Assembly (NCBI GenBank): GCA_015680685.1
Contig: MNCI01037746.1
Coordinates: 34,016-76,928 of the forward strand
Direction of reading: 5' to 3'
Source: Gnetum montanum
Taxonomy: Eukaryota > Streptophyta > Gnetopsida > Gnetales > Gnetaceae
DNA length: 42,913 bases
Shown: positions 32,341-42,740 of the stretch, in pieces
Layout: each line of letters opens with the position of its first letter
How positions within the stretch are numbered: the first letter of the stretch is position 1
Notes under the pieces: model-generated
Told to the model about the DNA's origin: nothing
Databases searched by the model: none
Seen by the model: the letters and a program-made list of their open reading frames with translations, nothing else
Program-made: the position numbers and the translations under genes

Positions 32341-32711
32341 TGTCATTCCACATAATGACTAACACATCCAACTTTCCCTTAGGAGCTGTACTTACACAGT
32401 TAGATGACCAAAAATGTCCTTATTACATCCACTGTGCAAGTAGAAGTATCACTGGTGCACAACTTAACTACACTACAACAGAGAAAGAATTAATGGCTGT
32501 AGTGTTTGCATTAGAAGAATTTAGGTACTATGTCTTAGGCTATAAGGTATTTGTACACACAGATCATAGTGTAGTAAGGTTCCTAATAAATAAACCAATA
32601 GTAAGCCCTCGCATCATACAATGGCTTGTAATCTTACAGGAGTTTGATCTTACAATGATCAATCGTAAAAGCACCAAGAACGTAGTTGTTGATCATTTAT
32701 CTTGGTTGTGA
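32340..32711 (+). pseudogene. Element C: RNase H
   Basis: An open 123-codon stretch: FHIMTNTSNFPLGAVLTQ, TTEKELMAVVFALEEFRYYV, VFVHTDHSVVRFL and KNVVVDHLSWL. The first catalytic Asp (DAS in B and D) is Asn here, one G-to-A change. The second acidic residue (KEL) and the Asp in TDH are kept. RNase H would remove the RNA strand during cDNA synthesis. Confidence 0.9.
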
Positions 32712-34244
32712 TGGGACAACAAAGAGGATGATTATCCAATTTCTAATTATTTCCCAGATGAAATCCTCTTTGTAGGTGTAGTGAATAATCATTTAACCAC
32801 GAAGACAAACTATTATAGTAGCATTCTCACTTATCTCCTTACACAACAAACACCACAAGGGTTTGATGCTAAAAAGAAACAACAGTTTCTTCACCGAGCC
32901 AAGTATTTTATGGAAATCAATGGGCAACTTTACAAAGTATGTCCTGATGGCTTGGTTCGATGGTATGTTCTTAATGTAGATCAACTGCGAGTTCTCCAAG
33001 ACACTCATGAGGGTCCTTGTGGGGGTCATTATGCTAGGAGATGAACAGCTGTTAAGATCTTTCTTGCAAGATATTATTGGCCTACATTATTTCAAGATGC
33101 CCATCATTTCATCCAATCTTGTGAGCACTATCAACGTGATGGGGGGATGACTACTAGAATGAAGGATCCACAACAATAGATCCAACCTTTAGAACCCTTC
33201 GACATTTGGGGAATTGATTTTATGAGGTCAATTACACCAATGTCCAATGGAAAAGCTTATATTATTGTTGCCGTTGATTACCTTACAAAATGGGAAAAAG
33301 CAGCTGTTGTTAAGGATTGTACATCATCTACAACTGCACGATTTATTCAACAACAAATCATAAACAAGTTTGGTGTGCCTCATGCACTTATTTCAGACAA
33401 TGGTACGCACTTCATAGGTGCAACTTTTCACAAATTAATGTAATGCTTAGGGATTGAGCACAAACTGGCTATACCATATCACACCCAAGCAAACGGTCAA
33501 GCCGAAGTCACCAACTGTGAGATTACAAAGATATTGATAAGAACCGTTAGAAAGTTTAGGTGAGACTAGAGCACTAACCTAAATAATGCTCTTTAGGCAT
33601 ACCACTCCCCATGGAAACTCCCTATAGGCTACTATCCCTATGAGTTAGTGTACGATAAATTACCAATGCTTCCCATTCAAACTGAGCTCCATACACTATC
33701 CACAGCATGTGACCTTAACCTTGACCTCGATCTAGCACAAAAACAATGGTTGATTACCCTTAACCTGCTAGATGAGAACTGATTGGACACCCTGTCATCT
33801 AACGAATTACACAAGGCCTTCAATAAACAATGTCATGATCCAAGGATTAGGATAGTTAAATATCAACTAGAAGATAAGGTTCTCTACTGGAATCCCACAC
33901 ATGTGCCACAATGTACCAAATTTCAAACACTATGGGAAAGACCTTATGTCATTCATGCAACTTTTCCTTCAGGGGCTATGATAATATACAAACCTGAGAG
34001 CCTGGATAAGAAACTATTGGTCAACATCCAACAAACCAAACCTTTTCATGAGCTTAGGATAGCTAGTACTCATAATACCTCTATTGGTGGACAACCTTGC
34101 TTGCTATTTCAGATCTCCTCCTTCCAACTCAATCATGGGAGAGATGGCCACCTATGCCAACCATCTAGGCCCTTAGTTCTTTTTGTATTTTTATATTTTT
34201 GTTTTACACATTTTTGTTTTACACATTTTTCAATCTTTCTATGA
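32712..34244 (+). pseudogene. Element C: integrase
   Basis: The zinc-binding region THEGPCGGHYARR (33,001-33,043) with SCEHYQR keeps the His pair but has Tyr for the last Cys. The core keeps all three catalytic acids: GIDFM (33,212), LISDNGTHF (33,390-33,416) and NGQAEVTN (33,493-33,516). The C-terminal region includes LWERPYVIHATFPSGAMIIY (33,930-33,990) and ends after ISSFQLNHGRDGH. At least seven stops interrupt it. An exact 15-bp tandem duplication (34,196-34,225) near the end repeats CFTHF in the frame. Confidence 0.9.
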
Positions 34245-36073
34245 TGTTAATATTACCATCATTCAAATTTTTACTATTTCTTTATTTGGTTGATTTACTT
34301 TCATTAGTCATACAATAAGTGCTCCTGATGGTGGATTTAATTATATACTATTGCTTGCTAATGTTTGATTTTTACCTTTGAATTATGATGTTAATATTAT
34401 GGTATGGTTCTTTTGATAAAATAGGTAATGAGTCCACATTGTCCATTCATCCATTCAACTTTGTGATCTCCCTTGGCTTGGAACTGTACAGTCCCTTTTT
34501 TCTAATCAACTTCTTAATAAATTGGTGGCTTGGAATTTTTCAAACCAATTAAGGGCTCAATGCTTGACAAGGGTGTGACTTCAAGGGGATTCGATGCATT
34601 TATGCTGGTCATTCTTTTTGGTCTTTGGATGCTTTTTCTTGGGTTTTCCACCATTCTACCATTGATCAAATATCAGGAAGCTAAGTGAATAAAAATAAGT
34701 CTTTACATGGTGTGGTTCTCACACAAAAAAAACATGAGAATTCAAATCACACCCCTTACACATAATAAAGCAATATTGGCTACAAGCACTAGTTATGGCA
34801 CTGGAAAGACATGTTACCCATGCCTAAAGGTTCCCTCCCTCTAACTAAGGCCCTTTCTCACTTCCTGCTTCTCCATCTCGCTCTACTTAGGATGGTGGTC
34901 ACTCTTTGTGTAGGCATTCTTGTTACTTCAAAAGGATGGATTGGCCAAGTGTATTGATGTGAGGTCACTAAATGTGGTTGGTTTGAGTTCGGATTTGGAA
35001 TGAGTTCTACTTAGTCACATTAACCATGACATACACAAGGGACTTTACACAACCTTGCTCTTGGGATTCCATTCCATTTCTACTCTCCATCTTTCTTTCC
35101 ATGTTCCACCTCATTGCCAATTTTATGATTAGTCCACATCTTGGTTAATGCATTATTTTTCCTTGGTAAATTATTGTGGGTAGGTTTTTAACTCTTGCTT
35201 CCAAATGACATTCCTAGAGCTTACGAACTCTTTGTTTTATGAGTTTGTTAAGGCATAAAGGGCATGAGCCTGCTTTGGGGAGGACCCACTGGAATTCCTT
35301 TTTGGTGCAATTTTTAACTTATTTCCCTTAAACATTATCTACAATCAACCATTTCTCATTTCATCCCCATATTTAACATCTACTTTATTGGTGTTGCCAT
35401 TGTTATTTTTCCCATCTTTCTTGTTCCTTATATTTTTCCATCTTATTGCTACCAGAGGTTTGCTCTTAGTCATGGGGGCCCTGGCACAAATTTTTTAATT
35501 TCTCCATTCTACTACTTGCCTAACCCCTACAGCTTGGGTAGTTATCAATAATAAATCTCTAACCCAGTTTCTACCATAACCACAACCCAGCCAATGCGTT
35601 TTATATCAAGGTAAGGTATCAACTACATTGTGGTTTACTTATCCTTGCTCATTTGTGACTATGTTGTGTGTGCAAATAGTGATTACACGGACAATGGACT
35701 GGGGTAGGAGGGAGCACTTGGGATGGACTAAAGCTAGAGCATTTACGCCGAGAACAAGTCTGATTGAGTGGTTAGGGATAACCAACGGAATGCGCAATCT
35801 CAGCATCAATAGCAACACGTCTCATTTTTCTTTTTCTCTTTCTCTCTCCCTTTCTCTTCAATCTATTAAATGAAGGTCTAGATGTCACTTATGTACAGTG
35901 TTCACCACCATGGGTATGAATACCAATGTTATAATGTATTGTCGATCCGTTCACCGAGCACTTAGAGTCTGCCATCCTGTTTCACTGTCAGTTGTCATTC
36001 AGTTAGTAATCCCATACCTTTCCAATATTTTGTAAGAAACTCCAGGACAAGTTTTCATTTATTCATGGGGGTA
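34245..36073 (+). other. Element C: long non-coding 3' region
   Basis: About 1.8 kb between integrase and the 3' LTR with no frame longer than 81 codons and no domain I recognise. Athila-lineage elements can carry an env-like gene here; I see no clear trace of one. A CT-rich tract lies at 35,826-35,858. ATGGGGGTA just before the LTR is the best polypurine-tract candidate. Part of the region (34,430-34,620) is shared with B. Confidence 0.7.
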
Positions 36074-36930
36074 TGATGAACCGCAATATCAAGTCCGCAA
36101 TATCAAATCCGTGATATCGAAGCTTGCCATGCGATGTCAGATACCCGATATCGCATCCTGCCTCATTGCCTATAAATAAGAGGTAGGCACACTTGGCTTG
36201 CATAGTTAAGTTTAGTCTCTTACCCAAACTCTTGCCTTTTCTCTCTCTTAGAGTTGGAATTATTTTTATGTGCCCGTGGTAGGAGTCATAAAGTGAACGG
36301 ATCTTTATTCGAGCATTGTGTACCTGAGCACATCTTGTGTATGATAATAAAGACGAACTTTGTGATAAACCTTGCAGCATTCAGAATAGATTAATTAATG
36401 TTATTTTCAATTATTTAATGTTTTTCTTAGTTAATTAATGTTCTCTCTCTCTCTCTCTCAATCTCTCTCTCTCTCTCTCTCTCTCTCACCCTAAAACTCT
36501 CCTCAATAAGCATACTCAGTACGATCACTTCAAGCATGCGTGTAACACTTGGTAACCCAGTAACGATTAGCACTTGGTAATCCCAATAGTGTTGCACTAG
36601 TTCAAGATGTGTACGACAAGTGAAAACAGATACTGGTGTTAGAATTAATTAGAGCCTAATTAATCAATAGTTAAATTAGTTACTTAGTTATCTCTCTCCT
36701 TTTTTATTAGTACCAAGATAATAAAAACATAAAAGTCATAAAGATCATATCCCTCAAGTTTACTTAACCATACAATCGTGACATAGAAGTAAGCTTGCGA
36801 AGACAATGATTAACCAACCCATCCTTGTTCCATCAAGGCACATAAGCACTTAGTCCTTGGATTTCAACCAGATCATGCGTGTACGCTTGTATTCATATGG
36901 TTGAGTGTAGGGATACCTCACCGCTCATCA
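36074..36930 (+). mobile_element. Element C: 3' LTR (857 bp)
   Basis: TGATGAAC...CTCATCA. It has four GATATC-type cores (36,085, 36,099, 36,113, 36,147), TATAAATA (36,171-36,178), AATAAA (36,346-36,351), a CT microsatellite longer than in the 5' LTR (about 36,442-36,488) and the doubled GGTAACCCAGTA/GGTAATCCCAATA motif (36,546-36,593). Confidence 0.9.
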
Positions 36931-36935
36931 TTGAT
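36931..36935. repeat. Target-site duplication TTGAT, right copy (element C)
   Basis: Follows the 3' LTR directly. Removing C and one copy of TTGAT restores the gag frame of element E. Confidence 0.9.
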
Positions 36936-37467
36936 CTAATTAATCACCAAATTGGGCTAAGAAAAGATTTTTTATATCATCCCAACTTGTGATACTATTG
37001 CTTGGCAAGTTTGAGTACCAAATCTAAGCCACATGCTTTAGATTTGCTACGAATAATCTATAAACTTGATCTTGATGTTGAACATTTGCATGAGCTAAAG
37101 CTAACTCAAACATGTGAATATACTCTTTAGCTAAGTAAGATTTTCTAGGAATAAAAGGCTTAGGCAAATATTTATAAACTTCTTTAGGAATATCATTGTA
37201 GGTTTGAAATCCTAATGGTGTGATTCTTTGCCAAGGATTTGCCATCTTGTTCTTTTTGATTATTGAACTCTTATTCTTAGATTTTCTCTTGTAAACTAAG
37301 CAACCAAATAGAAGGTGAGATCTTCTCAACCTTCTAGTGTTTAATCCACTACTCATTCCAAACTCAAAAAATTTCTTTTGTTCTTCCTCTAATGAAGAAT
37401 TAGTCTTATAACTAAGAACTTCCTTTAAATCTTTGAAACCTTTCAAACTATCAATCTTGTTGGTCAT
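36936..37467 (-). pseudogene. Element E: gag, N-terminal half
   Basis: A 147-codon open stretch starts MTNKIDSLKGFKDLKEVLS and includes NPWQRITPLGFQTYNDIPKE and EYIHMFELALAHANVQHQD. After a TAG, LPSNSITSWDDIKNLFLAQF completes the Retrotrans_gag-type core. It belongs to a family different from A and from B/C/D/F. Element C is inserted 8-10 codons after this core. The codon before the break region is a TAA, so gag was probably already inactive or decayed afterwards. Confidence 0.75.
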
Positions 37468-37571
37468 GAACTAAAAATAGAATCTAGGTTTTTAAGCCTT
37501 TATCGTTACAAATAATTGTTGTTATGCTAGGACTATCAGGCTTATGAATGTAGAGGATAAATTTTCAAGCC

Positions 37572-37586
37572 CTTCTTCTAGCACCA
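37572..37586 (-). other. Element E primer-binding-site candidate
   Basis: On the minus strand it reads TGGTGCTAGAAGAAG, about 105 bp upstream of the gag start. It matches the element A candidate at 14 of 15 bases. Confidence 0.5.
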
Positions 37587-38752
37587 AAAGAACTATTGGT
37601 GACCATTTGGGATGCAACGACCAATGAGTGCCTCAAATAGGATTTTGGTGTTCACTAGTCTTTGGCAACACCAAGGCCTAGATACCTCCAAATAAACTCA
37701 ATAGTTAAATGTACGTATGTGTTTGCTATTGCGAATGTTGAAATAGTTGAGCCATGTATAAAATTGTAATCAATTATCATGAAAGAGATTTGACCAAATT
37801 TTGTAAAATACTATCAGTTGTTGGAGATTCTTATTTTGTTCAATCACTTAATCTATAGGATCCTTATAATACCTACTTTTAACAAATAAAATTTTGCAAA
37901 AATAATTTGAGCACAACTCTACCAATCTACTTCTAATTTTCCTCAGAGAGAGAAAGTTCCGCAAGAAAACTAGAAATAGAGGAAGATTCAATAGAAAGAG
38001 AAAGAAAAGAAAGCAAATTTGTGTAAAAATCTCAAATATTTAAAAGGGGTATATTGATACAAGGAAACACTTCCCAATAAATTCATCCCTAATTTAATAT
38101 CTATGAATTGTTCAAAACTTTATAGGTTCAAACAAGCAATTTCTTAAACACAATCCTACTACACTACCAAAAATTGCTGCATAAACTATCATGTATGAGT
38201 CTCTATTTTTACTAGATAATAGTTGTCAAAAATTGCATACAATAGAACTTTCAAAGATTTGACAATTTCTTGTTGAAATACCAAGGGAATATACTTTAAA
38301 AATCAAAAAGCTATTTCAGTCCTATCAAAATACCAAAGATTTTTTAAACCCTCTAGACTATTGAATTGCTCAACTAGCTTATCTATAGAAAAGGCTCTCT
38401 TGTAGCAATCCTACTAATATTGTTAAAATTTGCATAATAATAGATTTCTCTATTAAATTTCTCTTGAGGCTTTGCAACATGAGCTCATCTATAACAAATT
38501 TTAATAGGATTTTATTACCACGTAACAAATGAACTATAAAAGCAATCTAAAAATCCCAAATTTTAATGACAAGCATGACACTACCTAAACTGCTAGCTAT
38601 GAAACTAAAACAAAATAGGAAAGAATGAACTAATAGGACTAAACAAAGTAGCTGAAATAATATCTTTAGTAAGCCATCTTCCAAGCAATTTTCAAAATGT
38701 CTTCTTAATTCTCCACCTAAAAAGCCCCCCCTTACATTCTACCCTTGAAGCC

Positions 38753-38760
38753 TTTTTATA
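38753..38760 (-). promoter_or_regulatory. Element E LTR TATA box
   Basis: TATAAAAA (CTATAAAAAGG in context) on the minus strand, 33 bp downstream of the first palindromic word. Confidence 0.65.
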
Positions 38761-38792
38761 GTGGATTCAAGGTAGTTCTAATCATTATCTAC

Positions 38793-38923
38793 GTTGGTTG
38801 TAACCACTAAAAAAGTGCTATACTTGACATATGTGTGGTAGTTACAACCACCATGGAGACTAGGAAGCTATAGTTGATAAGTGCCTGTTAGTTACAACTA
38901 CAAGGGTAGTTAATTGTAACTAC
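38793..38923. repeat. GTAGTTACAAC palindromic words in element E U3
   Basis: Four near-palindromes: GTTGGTTGTAACCAC (38,793-38,807), GTGGTAGTTACAACCAC (about 38,836), GTTAGTTACAACTAC (about 38,888) and GTAGTTAATTGTAACTAC (about 38,906). The words alternate in orientation. Confidence 0.75.
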
Positions 38924-38999
38924 TATAGAAAAAATAGGTATGGTAGCCAAATGCCCCATTTTTTTCCTAAATAATAGCTTCTCTTTTTTTAAAAAAAAT

Positions 39000-40330
39000 G
39001 CATAAAGCTAAATTGATTATATGAATGGTTACGTTGTCAATAGAAAAAAATAATCTCTAAAGCACGAAATTTCATAAGGTTATGTCCCTCTATATGTGAA
39101 ATGCGCCACATTTATAGGTAAATCATGAACCCAAAGTTTTTTTCTGTTGCCTTAGACTTTAAATTAAATTAAACAAGATGTTTGACTGCCAAAACCCTCC
39201 CAGTCAAAACTATACACATCCTCCACTGCCACTACATCATCCATCGCATCTGTTACTACTCAACCACAAGGAGACACATCCATACCTTCTAGTAGATCAT
39301 GCATTAGCAAAATTAACGCCTCATACCTGCTCAATTTGGAGGGAAAATGAGCAACCGCTACAACCCAAGGTAACACTCTTGGAACTCTAAACATAACCTC
39401 CATTGCTACCACCTACGATGATAAAAATTTGGACAATAATGTTAACGAACACGCAGCAATCTCCAGAGTATTGTTGACAGCTGTCAAGGAGCACCTACGA
39501 TTGGAGTTAAAGGTAGCCATTAGGGCATTGGCCTATTGGCAACCTTGATGTGAATGATGTCATTGAAACCATTCCATCACTATCAAATGCTGAGAAATGA
39601 CTTCAAAACCAACCATGACAGAAGCCTACCGAAATTCAATTGCCATGCCAACATTGTGGACGTCATGCTGCTACCACAAATGTAAGTGATATTGAACTAA
39701 GCAGTGATTGAACTAAGTAGTGGTTGTTATTAATGAGGGCGGAGGTCTTGTTGATGACACATTTGCCACCATGAATTAAAACCCTGCTGCTATGTCTGGC
39801 CATGTTGCCCTATGATGCTTTACATCTAGTTGCTACCACGGATCAAAACCTTGCCACCACCATTTCTCATTATTTTGGTATCAGGGGTAAATCCAGCATG
39901 TTTTGACTTGAATATAGTAGCATATTTATTTTCATTCTTAGATTATTTGCACACTTATGTGCTCATTTCCTCATAATTAATATTTGGGTAATCCCTTGTT
40001 CTCCAATTTTTAGGGCTTTTATTCATCTTGTTTAATCAACTGTAAAATATTATGCGAATTCAAATTTCCAAATCCACATTTGCTATTTTTAGTTATGGAT
40101 TGCACATATAATGGATCTACTGTAGGAAGCTTGAATAATATGAACAACATTTTTTCATTTTTGCTTCATTTGATTCTTGCTCTTTAACTTGGATTTTTCA
40201 TTATAATTAAAGATGGGCATTACACATCCATTTCTTGCTCAGTGCCCTCAAGAATGGAACTCAGAACTGATTGTATCTCTTAAATTTTTTTTTAAATTTC
40301 AAAACAAACCATATAATTAACAAAATTCCT
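39000..40330. other. Unassigned AT-rich stretch
   Basis: No gene or element domain recognised. The one open frame (39,178-39,390) is Pro/His/Leu-rich and looks like chance. It may hold the outer LTR part of E and the 5' LTR of F, but I found no boundaries. Confidence 0.5.
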
Positions 40331-40339
40331 TGTTACACC

Positions 40340-42740
40340 TATTCAATCAAATGATCAAATGTGACAACAATAGGGTAATATTATCTTTCCACCAACATGT
40401 TTAGCACCATTAATGCTTTAAGCAACCCTCATAAGGTGAAATCTTAGGCATGTTCAAGAAGGATATTAAGTTACTAAAAACATGACCAAACCATATCACC
40501 CAACATAGGCTCAAGCAAGAAGGAATGCTATTATGAAAGCAAGATATGAACAAGATAAAGGAAAGAAAGCATCATAGACAATTGTCCTTGAAGCAAAAGA
40601 AGATGCTCCATTCTAAGCTAAAAAATTCTATTAGACTCATGGATCTCATTCCTAGACATCGATAATATGTATTGAGGATCCTATAAAAATAAAGTTACAT
40701 TCAGGTCTTATAGAAACCCTTGGAAAAAATAAGGACTTCAGACTTAGGAGGAATTTAGGACCTAGTACCTCCAATGTATTTAGAAGAGATGAATCAAGAA
40801 GTCATAAAATGAGAACCATCCGACGCCATTCTCCAACTCTCTCATCTTTTTCCTTACATTCATCAATAAATTTTGACAAGAGAGAATGAAGAATAAGAAA
40901 TCACAATAGAGAAAGAAGAAGAGATCATGAGAGATAACTAAATGTAACAAGGCATCCAAATGATGAAGAAGATGATCATGAAGACAAGAATAAAGGATCA
41001 AACATGAAAGAAAAGAGTATCATGAGCATTGAAGGGGTCACCACTATAACAAAGCCTATGAACCTAAACATTAGTAAGACCCCTTATTAGCCACTTGCAA
41101 TATGTTCAACATCAAAGCAGTAGTGTACATTCCTACTAGGCATTTAAGGGATAGTTGCAGCAAGTAACTTTACATAAATAATATTCCAAAATTCAAAAGC
41201 ATATATAATTCAAATCCACAACATCATCTCCAAGCCTTCCACAATGCTTATGCTCTACAAAATATAGATAATGATTTATAGAAACTAAAGTTATTTTCTA
41301 AAACACTCATTAAGGAAGCAGAGAGCTGGTACAGATCCTTAGAGCTAAAATCAATCCAAAGATTGAGTACAATGCTAGAGCTTTTTAATGATGAGTATCA
41401 AACTTACTCTAGAGTGTCAAATCTAAGAAAATAGATCCAAGGATGGAAACAAGGAACATATAAATCCATTGATGCAACAATGGGTAGGTATTACTGATGC
41501 AACATATTATTGATGCCCAGGGAACTGATTTTCCCAAAAGGAACAACTATGACATATCATCAATGAGCTAAGGAATAAAATAATAAAAATCCTTGGAGTA
41601 TATGTCTAAGGAAGATTATCTAAAATGACAACTCATCGAATCCAACGATTAATAAAGCAAATGAAAAAAGAAGAAGGGAAGCTATGAAAAAGGGAATTAG
41701 CTGAAGAATATAATAAAGACCTAAATGTAAAAAAAAACAGATGTAAGAATATGCAAAACATAAGAAGAAGAAACATTAGAAGATTTAATTCAACAAAAAA
41801 CTCTACCTATTTAAAAATTAGTCAATGATATCACAACAAAGTTAAAGAAAATGTGGGATTCTATGGATGAAAAATTTATTATAGGACTCAAGATAGTGAA
41901 GGAAAGAACTAAACAAGCTTTTAACCAAAATAAGGATAAAAAGAAAAAAAAGAACAATGGATGTGAGAACTATAAGAATAAAGGAAAATTTGCTACAATA
42001 GAGAAAGTAACAAACTCAAGCTCAAAAAATGACGTAGGTTGCAAAGTGTGCAAATATGAACATTCTAAGGGATATTGTCTCATCATGGCCCACCTCCAAG
42101 AGTCTATGGCATATGTACTTAATTTGATATTTTTTAAGAAATAAATGCTTAGGTGATTACCTTATCCACAAGGTAATTTAGGTAACCTTACCAACAATTG
42201 TACTATCCAAGTGTGGCTTATCTTCAACCTAAAGTACAACACCAGTAGCAATGGCAACAACCATAATTATGGAAAATGCCACCACCGAGGTAGCAGTATC
42301 GATATAGATAACTAGGCTCCTATGGATACTATGTACAATGTCCTATCTCTCTTTGAAACACTTTTGCTCATACTTCCTCTTCCTATTATTCACTTGAATA
42401 CCATAGGCCTACAACCTCACCTATGGATCATCATCCTTACACGTCTCAACCACCATCCGGTCCCTCTTATCAAACTCCTAATCCATTACTCTTAGTACCA
42501 CCACCAATCATGCAACGAGAACTACCAACATAGCCAAAGCAGAAAAATGCAAACAAGGTAGTTAGTATATAGAGAGAGGATCATACTAGCAACACTACAT
42601 GCAAATCTAGAAAACATCCTTTCTTTAGGACAAGTCTAGAAAAGACTTGAAGGATGGGGACTTTATCTAACTTAGCTCCTTCCACATGAAGTCCTCAACA
42701 TAGTACCATGCTTTTGCAACAAATAAACTAGAAGAGTACA
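40340..42740 (+). pseudogene. Element F: gag, decayed (same family as B, C, D)
   Basis: Alignable from about 40,350, where GTAATATTATCTTTCCACC matches the GNIVLPP block of C. It continues with an HPT-stop-AQ block (about 40,500), VVYIPTRHLRDS (41,120), AESWYRSLELKSIQRLSTML (41,320-41,380) and IQGWKQG. The longest open stretch (41,851-42,144) ends with CKVCKYEHSKGYC, the family's short Cys/His motif. Sequence is A-rich and full of TAA/TAG. No LTR or primer site is visible upstream. The frame at 40,780-41,001 on the minus strand is a shadow. Confidence 0.75.

Larger units (their letters stand above)
27017..36930 (+). mobile_element. Element C: complete-length LTR retrotransposon, Athila-like
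   Basis: About 9.9 kb with two LTRs (860 and 857 bp), a tRNA-Asp primer site, gag, PR-RT-RH-INT order, a long 3' untranslated region and a TTGAT target duplication. The order RT-RH-INT marks Ty3/gypsy, and the tRNA-Asp primer is known for the Athila lineage. All coding regions are broken by stops and frameshifts. The two LTRs differ at roughly one position in ten in the 275 bp I compared by eye, mostly transitions, so the insertion is old. Confidence 0.9.
37590..39000 (-). mobile_element. Element E: 5' LTR (ends uncertain)
   Basis: AT-rich sequence with no genes. A TATA box on the minus strand (38,753-38,760) and palindromic words upstream of it mark it as promoter-bearing. The inner end is probably near 37,597 (TGGTGACC on the plus strand); the outer end is not defined. 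No partner LTR is in the window. Confidence 0.5.

Noticed and set aside
35628-35873. 81-codon frame upstream of the C 3' LTR
   Set aside because: No motif, ends in a CT-rich low-complexity run, and no counterpart seen in B.
34245-36073. Env-like gene of element C
   Set aside because: No frame above 81 codons and no signal peptide or transmembrane pattern that I can support.
39873-39886. TTGGTATCAGGGGT as a primer-binding site for initiator tRNA-Met
   Set aside because: Only the first nine or so bases fit, no LTR end or promoter is visible beside it, and no gag follows in the expected place.
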